DNA of 24,466 nt from Hyphomicrobiales bacterium (GTDB lineage: Bacteria; Pseudomonadota; Alphaproteobacteria; Rhizobiales; Beijerinckiaceae), in assembly GCA_015655535.1 (NCBI GenBank), contig JAATEW010000207.1:1-24466 (forward strand). The letters are read 5' to 3'. Numbering within the stretch: the first letter of the stretch is position 1; each line of letters opens with the position of its first letter. Below are positions 1 to 7,537 of the stretch, in pieces. Below the pieces are notes generated by a model that was given only the letters and a program-made list of their open reading frames with translations, was not told the origin of the DNA and made no database searches. Both the position numbers and the translations under genes were made by a program.

Positions 1-277
1 AGGCATAGGCGCCGGGATCGATGACCTCGCTCGGGCCATGCACGTCCTGCGGCTGGAAACGCGAGGCGGGGTCCGGCACATGGAGCCCATCCGGCAGGAC
101 GAATTGATAGAGGCTTCCGGCCCGCGCTTCAGCCACGGCAAACTCATGCCAGCCGCCGCCCTGCGGCTGCATCGGATGAAGGTCGCCGCCGTCGATCTTG
201 AGGCTCACGTGATCGTGTTTCGGAGCCCAAAGGCGAAAGCGCGTACCAGCTTCGGTTATTTCGGCACCGAAGGTCAT
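1..277 (-). CDS. treZ: Malto-oligosyltrehalose trehalohydrolase, N-terminal part (runs off window)
   Basis: Reading the minus strand from the ATG at 275-277 gives 92 codons open to the window edge. The product begins MTFGAEITEAGTRFRLWAP and contains PDPASRFQPQDVHGPSEV. This is the N-terminal CBM48-like domain of TreZ with its characteristic 'PDPASR(F/Y)QP' and 'VHGPS' signatures. TreZ is a cytoplasmic GH13 enzyme that hydrolyses maltooligosyl trehalose (made by TreY) to release free trehalose, in the route from glycogen to trehalose. The catalytic (beta/alpha)8 barrel lies outside the window, so integrity cannot be judged. The start matches the usual start of the family. The gene is divergent from the decarboxylase gene at 599 and nothing links them functionally. 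Confidence 0.9.
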   Translation of the reverse strand, partial: MTFGAEITEAGTRFRLWAPKHDHVSLKIDGGDLHPMQPQGGGWHEFAVAEARAGSLYQFVLPDGLHVPDPASRFQPQDVHGPSEVIDPGAYA

Positions 278-598
278 TTTATGGCTGCGTCGCAAGTCGG
301 GCGTCCGGGCTGGCTAAGCCGAAGAAAGGAAATGATGAAGAAAGAGAACCACTGCAAACACACCCGCAGCAGTGAAGTTCCACACCGTCACCAAAGGGTC
401 ATGCAAATAGCCTCAGCCTGGGATTGCGCGTGTTGAGATCGGCATCGCCCTGGCCTATCTGTGATCCGGCCCAGAGGCGCGGAACGTGGCGTTTTAATTA
501 CAAGTGTAATGCATTGACGCTGTGCTTTTGCGGCGGACCTCGCTTAAATGGATGAGCCGTTCAAAAGAAGCCGGCGCGCATCCGGCCTGGAGATCTTC
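278..598. other. Intergenic region between divergent treZ and decarboxylase genes
   Basis: These 321 bases hold no ORF I can support on either strand; the reading frame across 38-436 is an antisense shadow of treZ. The only structure seen is the palindrome at 497-510, followed three bases later by TTGACG (514-519), which could be a -35 element, although I see no well-spaced -10 box. Promoters for treZ (minus) and for the decarboxylase (plus) should both lie here. Confidence 0.6.
497..510. promoter_or_regulatory. Perfect palindrome ATTACA-AG-TGTAAT, candidate operator
   Basis: Six-base arms (497-502 and 505-510) are perfectly inverted around a 2-base spacer. The core TACA-N2-TGTA is the half-site arrangement known for BlaI/MecI and CopY-type winged-helix repressors, but other regulator families use similar sites. 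It lies about 90 bases before the decarboxylase start and next to a TTGACG hexamer, which fits an operator. No regulator gene is visible nearby. A near copy of the core (TATA-CG-TGTA) occurs at 7484-7493. Confidence 0.4.
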
Positions 599-2245
599 AT
601 GGCAACAACCGTCATTCAACATGTGGTCGCGCGTCTGCATGCGATCGGGATCGATGATGTCTTCGGCGTTCCGGGCGACTTTTCCTTTCCGGTGTCGGAT
701 GCGGTGATCGAACATCCAGAAATGCGCTGGATCGGCTGCTGCAACGAACTCAACGCGGCCTATGCCGCCGATGGCTATGCGCGCATCAAGGGCGTCGGCG
801 CGCTTTCGACCACTTATGGCGTCGGCGAACTCAGCGCGCTCGCGGGCGTGGCCGGCTGCTATGCCGAACATCTGCCGGTCTTTCATCTTGTCGGCACGCC
901 GAATATGTCGGTGCAGGCGTCACGCGCGCTGATGCACCATACATTCGCCAATGGCGAATATGACCAGTTCAGGCGCATGAGCGAGCCGGTGGTCTGCGCC
1001 CATGCCGTGATGACGCCGCAAAATGCCGCTTATGAGACCGAGCGGCTCATCTTCGAGGCGCTCTATCATCGCCGCCCGGTCTATATGGCTTTTCCCGCCG
1101 ATCTCGCCGCCCAGCCGATCTTGGGCGCCGACGAGCCCTTGCGCGCGGTTCACAGCGATCCCGTCGCGCTCGAAGCGGCGACCGAAGCCATCGTCGCAGC
1201 TTTGGACAAGGCACAGACGGCCTGTCTCCTCATCGGGAAGCTGGTGGAACGCGTCGGATTGAGCGACGCTATGCAGGCGGTGGTCGATCGCTCCGGTCTG
1301 CCGTTTTCGACGATGTTCATGGGCAAGGCGGTACTCGACGAACAGCACCCCTCGCATATGGGCATGTATGCCGGTGCCCTGATGAACCCGCCGTTGCGCG
1401 ATTTCATCGAAAGCTGCGACCGGGTTCTGCTTATCGGCGCGCGGATGACCGATTTGAACAGCGGCGCTTTTACAGCGCATCTCGATCCGGCGAAGATGAT
1501 GAGCATTGGGCATCACGTCACGCAGGTCAACGGCAAGACCTACGGCGGGGTCGAGATGGGGGATATTCTGGCGGCGCTTGCCAAACGCTTCGGAAAGCCC
1601 CGCGCGTGGAAGAAATACGAGCCGGCGCTGCCGGATGTGCCTGCCGGCAGCGCCGGCGATCCGATCACGGCGGACGCGCTCTATCCGCGCTGGGAGCGTT
1701 TCTTCAAGCCTAACGATATTCTTGTCGCCGAGACGGGGACGGCCTCGATGGGGCTCGGCTTCATCCGTATGCCGGCTGGCGCCTCGTTCCACAATCAGAC
1801 GCTTTGGGGCTCGATCGGCTGGGCGACGCCGGCCGCCTTCGGCATGGCGGTCGCCGAACCTGCGCGTCGCCTCGTTCTGGTGACGGGTGAAGGCGCGCAT
1901 CAGATGACAGTGCAGGAGATCAGCCAGTTCGGGCGCTTGGGGCTGAAGCCCATCATCTTCGTCTTGAACAATAACGGCTATCTGATCGAGCGGCTGCTCT
2001 GCAAGGATCCGGACATTGCCTACAATGACGTCGCGCAATGGCGCTACACCGAGTTGCCACATGCCTTGGGCTGCGACGGCTGGCTTGTCGCGCGCGTCAC
2101 GACCTGCGGCGAACTCGATGCCGCGCTCGATACTGCGAACAAAGCCACGACCGGCGTCTATATCGAAGTCGTGACCGATACTTATGCGGCCTCGCCGCTT
2201 GCACTCAAGCTGCATGAGACGCTAACGAGCCTTTATCGGACCTGA
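599..2245 (+). CDS. Thiamine-diphosphate 2-keto-acid decarboxylase (pyruvate/indolepyruvate decarboxylase family)
   Basis: 548 aa, the usual length for pyruvate and indolepyruvate decarboxylases. These are cytoplasmic ThDP/Mg enzymes that decarboxylate 2-keto acids to aldehydes. The active-site set seen in Zymomonas PDC is present: Asp27 (in GVPGDF), Glu50 (in CCNELNAA), His113-His114 (LMHHTFANGE) and Glu464 (NNNGYLIE). The ThDP-binding motif runs from Gly430-Glu431-Gly432 to Asn457-Asn459; the first acidic residue is Glu rather than the more common Asp. The HH pair separates this group from acetolactate synthase and benzoylformate decarboxylase. The start at 599 is chosen over the upstream in-frame ATG at 548 because GGAG lies six bases before it and family proteins begin here. 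Substrate (pyruvate, phenylpyruvate or indolepyruvate) cannot be read by eye. The palindrome at 497-510 may regulate it. Confidence 0.88.
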   Translation: MATTVIQHVVARLHAIGIDDVFGVPGDFSFPVSDAVIEHPEMRWIGCCNELNAAYAADGYARIKGVGALSTTYGVGELSALAGVAGCYAEHLPVFHLVGTPNMSVQASRALMHHTFANGEYDQFRRMSEPVVCAHAVMTPQNAAYETERLIFEALYHRRPVYMAFPADLAAQPILGADEPLRAVHSDPVALEAATEAIVAALDKAQTACLLIGKLVERVGLSDAMQAVVDRSGLPFSTMFMGKAVLDEQHPSHMGMYAGALMNPPLRDFIESCDRVLLIGARMTDLNSGAFTAHLDPAKMMSIGHHVTQVNGKTYGGVEMGDILAALAKRFGKPRAWKKYEPALPDVPAGSAGDPITADALYPRWERFFKPNDILVAETGTASMGLGFIRMPAGASFHNQTLWGSIGWATPAAFGMAVAEPARRLVLVTGEGAHQMTVQEISQFGRLGLKPIIFVLNNNGYLIERLLCKDPDIAYNDVAQWRYTELPHALGCDGWLVARVTTCGELDAALDTANKATTGVYIEVVTDTYAASPLALKLHETLTSLYRT

Positions 2246-2363
2246 TCGCGCGCGGCTCTGAAACCAGTGTCATCTGGGTGCAATTAAATAAGCCTCAAGC
2301 AGCTGGAACATCAGCGAAATCGAACCGTTGATTGCGCGAGTTCCATTTGAAAAGGGCGGTGCA

Positions 2364-3608
2364 ATGGTTCATTTTCTGAGGTCCCCCGCATTTCGCAGTC
2401 AAATTCCTCTTCTGGCGGGCATTGCCGCCTACGCTCTCGCCGGCACGCTAAGCGTTTCGACGGCATTTGCGCAGATGAGCACGATCGAGAAGATGAAATC
2501 TGGCGCGGAGCATCTCGTCGCGCCGTTTGGAGGCAAAACTGACGACAAACTCACGGAGATCATGCCCTTCAGCCATCAAGTGACCGGCGTGACGGTCACG
2601 GAGACAGGGCGGATCTTTGTGAGCTTTCCGCGTTGGACGGAGGACGCGCCGATCTCCGTCGCGGAAGTGTTGAAGGATGGCCTCATCAAGGCCTATCCGG
2701 ACGATGAATGGAACAGCTGGCGCAATGCCCGCATGGGCGAAGTTTCGCCAGGGGACCATTTCGTCTGCGTGCAAAGCGTGGTGGCCGACGGTCAAGGTTC
2801 GCTCTGGGTGGTCGATCCGGCAGCGCCGAATTTGGATAAAACCGTCAAGGACGGCCCAAAGCTCGTCCGGATCGATTTGAAGTCGGACAAAGTCACGAAG
2901 ACCTTTGCCATTGGACCCGACGTGGCAGGTCCGGCAAGCTATCTGAACGACGTCCGTATCGCGCCCGATGGCCGCTTTGCCTATCTGACGGATTCGGGTT
3001 CGCCGGGAGGTCTTGTGATCGTCGATCTTTCCAGCGGCAAAGCTTGGCGCGCGCTGAGCGGCGATGCTTCGACCCAAGCCGAGAAGGATGTGGTCGTCAT
3101 AACTGATGGGCAGCCCCTCAAGCGCCCGGATGGGCGGCCCCTCCAGGTCAATGCGGATAGTCTCGCGCTCTCGGCTGACGGGCATTTTCTCTATTGGAAA
3201 CCGCTAACCGGAAAGACGCTCTACCGGATCGCAACGGATGTGCTGCAGCAAGCCGGCACCAACCCCGATGCAGTTAAAGGAAAAATAGAGAAAGTCGCGG
3301 AGGTGGAACCGACGGACGGGCTTTGGGTGGACAAGTCGAACCGCATCTACCTCAGTGCCATCGACGAAAACGCGGTAAAAGTTCTGGAACCCGGTGGTGA
3401 GATCAAAACGCTGATCAAGGATTCCCGCTTGCGCTGGCCGGATACGTTCTCGCAAGGCCCGGATGGCGCGATCTACGTCACTGCCTCGCATATTCAGGAC
3501 TCGCCCTGGTTTCATCCAAGCGGATGGAGCGACAGCAATTTTACGCTGTTCAAGTTCATGCCCGAGCCCGCGCAGGAACAAGGGCGTTCGTCTTCAACGG
3601 ACAAATGA
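2364..3608 (+). CDS. Exported major royal jelly/yellow-family beta-propeller protein
   Basis: 414 aa. Residues 1-36 form a signal peptide: a basic start, a hydrophobic stretch (LLAGIAAYALAGTLSV) and an AFA|Q cleavage site, so the mature protein should be periplasmic. The body has yellow/MRJP (PF03022, SMP-30-like six-bladed propeller) hallmarks: VTVTETGRIFVSFPRW, SLWVVDPAAPNL, YLNDVRIAPDGRFAYLTDSG, and near the end WPDTFSQGPDGAIYVTASHI. Bacterial members are usually annotated 'L-dopachrome tautomerase-related'; enzymatic roles are largely unproven. The start at 2364 is preferred over 2328 because the signal peptide then begins normally and a GGGCGG stretch precedes it. It lies 118 bases after the decarboxylase, same strand. 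Its 3' end overlaps the convergent esterase gene by 15 bases. Confidence 0.85.
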   Translation: MVHFLRSPAFRSQIPLLAGIAAYALAGTLSVSTAFAQMSTIEKMKSGAEHLVAPFGGKTDDKLTEIMPFSHQVTGVTVTETGRIFVSFPRWTEDAPISVAEVLKDGLIKAYPDDEWNSWRNARMGEVSPGDHFVCVQSVVADGQGSLWVVDPAAPNLDKTVKDGPKLVRIDLKSDKVTKTFAIGPDVAGPASYLNDVRIAPDGRFAYLTDSGSPGGLVIVDLSSGKAWRALSGDASTQAEKDVVVITDGQPLKRPDGRPLQVNADSLALSADGHFLYWKPLTGKTLYRIATDVLQQAGTNPDAVKGKIEKVAEVEPTDGLWVDKSNRIYLSAIDENAVKVLEPGGEIKTLIKDSRLRWPDTFSQGPDGAIYVTASHIQDSPWFHPSGWSDSNFTLFKFMPEPAQEQGRSSSTDK

Positions 3609-4637
3609 GAGACGACTCCTGCCCAGCGCCACTCTCAGCCTTTGCATGAAATTGGCGAGAAATCCGCGCCGCGGCCCTGGTAGAGCAAAGCCTTGGTCGA
3701 GCCTGTGCCGGAAGAAGAAGCGGACCATGGCGCGGCTCGCATCGGGGCCGCGCGGTTCTGCGTAGGATCCGGCCGCGCTGCCGCCGGACCAGGCATGTCC
3801 GGCTTCATGAACCACCCATTGTTCGAGGATCGGCCGGCCGGTTTCATCCGACTGTATCGTGCGGGTGAAGCTTATCCCGCCCGATGTCTTGCCGTCGCTG
3901 ACTGAAGCGCGCAGATGCATCGAAGCTTTGGCCTGAGCGATGACTTGATCGGCATTTATGGGATTGACCGTGTTGTCTTGATCGCCGTGGAACACGATGG
4001 TTGGCACCATATGTTCAGCGGCACGGCGAATGACACTGCCATGCCGCATTGCGGTAAGGGCCGACTGCAGGTCGAAGGCAGCGCCGCAGGCCAATCCTGA
4101 GTGAACTCCGATGGCCGCATAGAGATCGGGGTAGGCGAGACTCATAATCGCCGCCATGGCGCCTCCAGCGGATAGGCCGGCGATATAGACCCGGCCGACA
4201 TCGACTGGAAAGTCACGCATGATCTGGCGCGTCATGCCAGCGATGAGAGAGGGTTCGCCGTGATCGCGCCGCTGATCGTTCAGGTTGAACCAGTTCCAGC
4301 ATTTGGAAGCATTGGCCGCGTTGCTTTGTTCGGGATAGGCGACGATGAAGGTCAGCTCCTCGGCCAATGCGTTCATCCGCGTGCCGGCGGCGAAATCATC
4401 GGACGATTGGGTGCAGCCGTGCAGCATCACGATGAGCGGTAAAGCCCGGCCGTCGTAGCGGCCGGGGACATAGATCTTATATGTCCGGCTTCCCGCGCCA
4501 TTGGAGAATGTGCGGTCTTCGAAGCGCGCATGTTTCGGCAGGAGGACGGCCGGGCTCGCGCCGATGCCTTTGCCACGCCAAGTCCATCCGCTTGCGAAAG
4601 GTGGTTTGGGCAGACGATCAAAAAAGTTTCGAAACAT
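3594..4637 (-). CDS. PHB-depolymerase-type esterase (LpqC-like alpha/beta hydrolase)
   Basis: 347 aa. The alpha/beta-hydrolase core starts near residue 50 (TYKIYVPG). It shows the oxyanion segment MLHGCTQ (71-77), the nucleophile motif GLSAG with Ser156, an acidic residue in HGDQDNTV (probably Asp221) and His281 in EAGHAWSGG. This set and spacing match the PHB depolymerase/feruloyl-esterase-like family (Esterase_PHB). I see no clear signal peptide at the current N-terminus, so an intracellular or non-classical location is possible; true extracellular depolymerases are exported. The substrate (polyhydroxybutyrate, another polyester or an acyl ester) cannot be decided. It is the last gene of the minus-strand run and converges with the yellow-family gene, sharing 15 bases. 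Confidence 0.85.
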   Translation of the reverse strand: MFRNFFDRLPKPPFASGWTWRGKGIGASPAVLLPKHARFEDRTFSNGAGSRTYKIYVPGRYDGRALPLIVMLHGCTQSSDDFAAGTRMNALAEELTFIVAYPEQSNAANASKCWNWFNLNDQRRDHGEPSLIAGMTRQIMRDFPVDVGRVYIAGLSAGGAMAAIMSLAYPDLYAAIGVHSGLACGAAFDLQSALTAMRHGSVIRRAAEHMVPTIVFHGDQDNTVNPINADQVIAQAKASMHLRASVSDGKTSGGISFTRTIQSDETGRPILEQWVVHEAGHAWSGGSAAGSYAEPRGPDASRAMVRFFFRHRLDQGFALPGPRRGFLANFMQRLRVALGRSRLSFVR

Positions 4638-4684
4638 TGGCTTTGACGCTATCCGTGGTTGCGGCGTTCAGGCGAAACAACGCT

Positions 4685-5077
4685 TTATAGATCGCGCGTC
4701 TGAGGCCGCCGGACGAAGCGGATCGTCATGACGGTTCCGGCAATCGCGGCGCCAAAACCGGCCGTGAAGGGCAATGGCGTACAATCATGCAGCGCGGCCA
4801 TCAGCGCATTGGCCAAGTCCGCTTCGCCGTCCGGTCCGGCGCTCGACTTCATGAACATGATCCGAGGCTTCCCAATCAAGGCGCCGCTCCGGTTGAAGCT
4901 GAGGCGCACGGTAATCTCGTCATTCTCATGCGGCGCGTGCAGGCAGGCGGAAAGCCTTGGGGCGATATCGGTCAAGCGGTCGACCGGTTGATCCGATGCC
5001 GCGAGACATTGAGACGATGACCAAACGGCAGTCGCGAGAACGATGAGGCCAATCTGTCTTGCGTGACCATGGTTCAT
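4685..5077 (-). CDS. Small exported protein, TonB-C-terminal-like fold suspected
   Basis: 130 aa, no confident family. Residues 1-26 are a signal peptide (IGLIVLATAVWSSSQCLA|ASD). The mature part has a beta-strand pattern ITVRLSFNRSGALIGKPRI, then a helix ADLANALMAALHDCTPLPF, then a closing strand TVMTIRFV. This arrangement (a strand with '..G.l..p.i', an 'ala..A...C.P.P' helix and a final strand) resembles the C-terminal domain of TonB/TolA-type proteins, and similar stand-alone periplasmic domains are common in Hyphomicrobiales. The resemblance is inference only. The two mature-part cysteines (near residues 45 and 95) could form a disulfide. It sits between the kinase-like and esterase genes, on the same strand. 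Confidence 0.6.
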   Translation of the reverse strand: MNHGHARQIGLIVLATAVWSSSQCLAASDQPVDRLTDIAPRLSACLHAPHENDEITVRLSFNRSGALIGKPRIMFMKSSAGPDGEADLANALMAALHDCTPLPFTAGFGAAIAGTVMTIRFVRRPQTRDL

Positions 5078-5155
5078 GTGCGGACCGTTCTCGACGTAAA
5101 GGTGCGATGCGCGGCATTATTCCTGCCGATGGTTTATGCTCTCGTTCGGGCGCGT

Positions 5156-5764
5156 CTATGACGGTTTTTTGACAAAAAGATCGCGGGCGGCCGCCGTGGC
5201 AAGCACGGTCTCTGCCAATTCGGCCGGGCTTTTCAACCCGTCGAGAATGAGGTCGGCACCGGCGCGGACCTCGATGGCTTGCCGCTTATACATCTGGACG
5301 ATGATCTCCGTGTAGTTTTGAAGGAAGATCTCAAGCCCCGCGATGAAGGCCTCATATTCTTGCAAGGTCGGGTTTTTACGCTGCCGGCACATGGCAGAAA
5401 TCTGGCGGGCAAGCGCGATTTCAAGCGGAATGTCGACCCAGACAAGAAAATCGATGAACCGTCCAGTTTGCCGGTGAGTGCGGCCAAAAGGGGTTTCGAA
5501 CAAAAGAACGGGCGGAGCCTCACCCGATCCGTTCGGCTTGGTGAGCGCTTCGAGATGCGCTTCCAACTCCGGCACGAGGAATTCGTTCGGGTCGGCGCTT
5601 CTCTCGAACCAGGCCTTGATGTCGCGAAGAGGCAGCGCCGTCGCGTTGGGGAAGGCATCGTAGTCGACAGTCGGATACGCCGGCCGTAAGGATGCGATGG
5701 CGCGCATGAGCGTCGACTTGCCGGAGCCCGGCGGTCCGCAAAGAGCAATGACAATGGGTTTCAT
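5156..5764 (-). CDS. P-loop nucleoside-kinase-like ATPase
   Basis: 202 aa. The Walker A motif GPPGSGKST occupies residues 10-18 immediately after a beta strand (IVIALC), typical of small AAA_18/uridine-kinase-like P-loop kinases. The segment TVDYDAFPNATALP probably supplies the substrate-binding acidic residue. FIDFLVWVDIPLEIALARQI resembles the strand and arginine-bearing lid helix found in kinases that phosphorylate small molecules. The substrate is not recognisable; phosphorylation of a nucleoside, sugar or antibiotic-like metabolite is possible. It begins 29 bases after the methyltransferase stop and probably shares its transcript. Confidence 0.75.
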   Translation of the reverse strand: MKPIVIALCGPPGSGKSTLMRAIASLRPAYPTVDYDAFPNATALPLRDIKAWFERSADPNEFLVPELEAHLEALTKPNGSGEAPPVLLFETPFGRTHRQTGRFIDFLVWVDIPLEIALARQISAMCRQRKNPTLQEYEAFIAGLEIFLQNYTEIIVQMYKRQAIEVRAGADLILDGLKSPAELAETVLATAAARDLFVKKPS

Positions 5765-5793
5765 GCGTGCCCGGTTGCTGTTGGCCCGAAGAT

Positions 5794-6606
5794 TTAGGCG
5801 GGTTTTGCCAGACGCAGATAGATATATGTCAAGTCGCCCCGTTCATGCAGCATGCGCATGACGGCAGGGCCTGTGAGACGGGTGCTCGAAGCAGGTGCGA
5901 TCGTAAGATAGCTCGGCAAAGTATGCGCCGTCGCGTCGATTTCGGTCTCGATCACGAACCCGTTGTCGAGGCCGCAGGAACGAAGCTCCGGAAGCGAAAC
6001 CCATTTGTCCGGCCAGGGACCGAGTTCCGTTTCCAATGTGTCTTCGATCGCCGCCGTGGGCAGCGCGCAACCGGCGCCGGGCCGCTGGAGCAGAATGTCA
6101 CCGAGGACGAGTGAGCCGCCGGGCCGCAGTACCCGAAAGGCCTCGGCCAGGAAACGCCGCCGGCTCTCGAAATGAAAGATCGCCTCGACGCAAAAGATCC
6201 GGTCGAAGGCGGCTGCCGGAAAGGGCAGGCGGCAGGCGTCCGCGGCTACCCAATCGAGCCTGTTACCCGCATGGGCCTTTATGCGCTGGCAGACCAAGAG
6301 CTGCCTTGGGTCAATATTGAGGCCGGTGAAAGAGACAGGCGCAACCGTTGCATCGATGAGGCGCGCGAGACCGCCCAATCCGCAGCCTGCGTCGAGGATG
6401 CGATGGCCCGGCCCTATGTCGGCCAAGGCCATAAGCTTTTCTGCCATGCGGGTCTGCGCCGCCTCGAAATCCGCCGGACTCCCAGCGGCGGATTCAGGCC
6501 GGTCCCAATGTCCGAGATGGACGTGATCGATGCGCGCGCCGCCTCTGATGGCATCGAGAAAGGCATCGAAATAGGCTGGCACGCGGGGCGATGCTGGACG
6601 CGACAT
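5794..6606 (-). CDS. Class I SAM-dependent methyltransferase
   Basis: 270 aa. Motif I is LDAGCGLGGLARL (residues 71-83), followed by FTGLNIDPRQ (motif II), the post-motif acidic loop (AADACRLPFPAAAFDRIFCVE) abbreviated here as DACRLPF, and EAFRVLRPGG (motif III). This is the Methyltransf_11 type used for O-, N- or C-methylation of small molecules; the overall look is like sarcosine/tocopherol-type and antibiotic-tailoring methyltransferases. The start at 6606 is chosen, not the longer frame from 6753, because the upstream oxygenase gene stops at 6608 and GGGG lies about nine bases before the ATG; a 1-base gap suggests translational coupling. The tight coupling argues that both enzymes act on one substrate. 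The methyl acceptor is unknown. Confidence 0.85.
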   Translation of the reverse strand: MSRPASPRVPAYFDAFLDAIRGGARIDHVHLGHWDRPESAAGSPADFEAAQTRMAEKLMALADIGPGHRILDAGCGLGGLARLIDATVAPVSFTGLNIDPRQLLVCQRIKAHAGNRLDWVAADACRLPFPAAAFDRIFCVEAIFHFESRRRFLAEAFRVLRPGGSLVLGDILLQRPGAGCALPTAAIEDTLETELGPWPDKWVSLPELRSCGLDNGFVIETEIDATAHTLPSYLTIAPASSTRLTGPAVMRMLHERGDLTYIYLRLAKPA

Positions 6607-6607
6607 C

Positions 6608-7426
6608 TCAACCCCAGCAAAACATCGCATCATCTGCCCGGCTTTGCGCCATGAAGGAGCAAAAGGTCCAACGCGTTCGACCGCCGCCGACGGGGGAGAG
6701 CCGGTGAAGATAGCGGCCGGATCGCACCACGACCATGGTTCCGTCCGCGACATCGAAGGTCACGCGCTCGCGCGTGGAGAGATCCGGCTTTGGGCCAGGC
6801 CCGTCGCGATTGACGAAACTGTCGCCGAAACGGTCCGCGGTCACGTCAAAGACTTCGAGCGCACCACCTTCCAAAGACCGGTGCAGCGTCACCACGAAAG
6901 AAAAAACATCGCCCTCGATCAAGGGCAGCAGATGGTTGAAGCTTGGCCGCTTGATCTGCTCATTGTCGAAATGCGGCGGGATATAGCCTTTCTGTTCATG
7001 GCCGCGGATCGTCGTCGCCATATAGTGCCGCCCGGCGTCCGGCCCCGGCGGGGTTTGATAGCGGCGCCCGCGATCGAGGTCCGAAAGCACGCCGAGGACT
7101 CTGGGTCCAAACCCGCCATAGGGCTTCATCAAGGCGTCGAGCGCCTGATCGAAGGTGGGGGTCATTGCGAAATAGTCGGCAAGATCGGGATGGGCGAGAT
7201 TCAAATTCGCCCCGAAGAAAAACGACCGGAAGGCTTCGGGAAAATAGGTCTTCGGAAAGCCGGGCCTGTTGGCCTCAAGATCCGCGACGATGCGATCGCA
7301 TTCGGCTGACGTAAAGACATTTTCAATAACAACGGTTTGGATGTCGTCCTTGCGGAGCCGGGCGAGGACATCCGCATTGCCTTCGGCGACGCGTGCATCT
7401 ACCGTCGCGATCTTGAGAAAAGACAT
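6608..7426 (-). CDS. 2-oxoglutarate/Fe(II)-dependent oxygenase
   Basis: 272 aa from the ATG at 7426, with GGGA upstream; an in-frame ATG at 7477 would add 17 residues. The iron-binding triad is readable: His152-X-Asp154 in YIPPHFDNE and His241 in SGRYLHRLSP, followed by Arg250 or Arg252 (GGGRTRWTF), which would bind the 2-oxoglutarate carboxylate. The double-stranded beta-helix core also contains FSFVVTLHRSLEGGALEVF. The intact HxD motif points to hydroxylation; Fe/2OG halogenases of the SyrB2 type lack the acidic residue. The family resembles 2OG enzymes often found near tryptophan-halogenase genes. It is divergent from the radical SAM gene at 7538, sharing a short promoter region with a palindrome, and is coupled to the methyltransferase downstream. 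Confidence 0.82.
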   Translation of the reverse strand: MSFLKIATVDARVAEGNADVLARLRKDDIQTVVIENVFTSAECDRIVADLEANRPGFPKTYFPEAFRSFFFGANLNLAHPDLADYFAMTPTFDQALDALMKPYGGFGPRVLGVLSDLDRGRRYQTPPGPDAGRHYMATTIRGHEQKGYIPPHFDNEQIKRPSFNHLLPLIEGDVFSFVVTLHRSLEGGALEVFDVTADRFGDSFVNRDGPGPKPDLSTRERVTFDVADGTMVVVRSGRYLHRLSPVGGGRTRWTFCSFMAQSRADDAMFCWG

Positions 7427-7480
7427 GAACGAGATCCCGGGCGCGACGCTTAAACTTGGTCTTTCATACTGACCCATCAA

Positions 7481-7499
7481 AAATATACGTGTAATATTT
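7481..7499. promoter_or_regulatory. Palindrome AAATAT-N7-ATATTT in divergent promoter region
   Basis: Perfect 6-base arms (7481-7486 and 7494-7499) flank ACGTGTA in the short region between the oxygenase gene (minus) and the first radical SAM gene (plus). The position fits an operator controlling both directions. The embedded TATA-CG-TGTA (7484-7493) matches 7 of 8 positions of the TACA-N2-TGTA core found perfectly at 499-508. The region is AT-rich compared with its surroundings, as expected for promoters. No regulator gene is visible. Confidence 0.4.
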
Positions 7500-7537
7500 G
7501 GAGCTTACCTCATAAATTTGCGTTTTTGGAAGAACAA

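Noticed and set aside
920..2215. Minus-strand frame of 431 codons opposite the decarboxylase gene
   Set aside because: The plus strand carries all ThDP-enzyme motifs; the antisense product is low-complexity and Arg/His-rich with no recognisable domain.
6607..6753. N-terminal extension of the methyltransferase to 6753
   Set aside because: It would overlap the oxygenase gene by more than 140 bases; the ATG at 6606 has a GGGG ribosome-binding site and coupled spacing.
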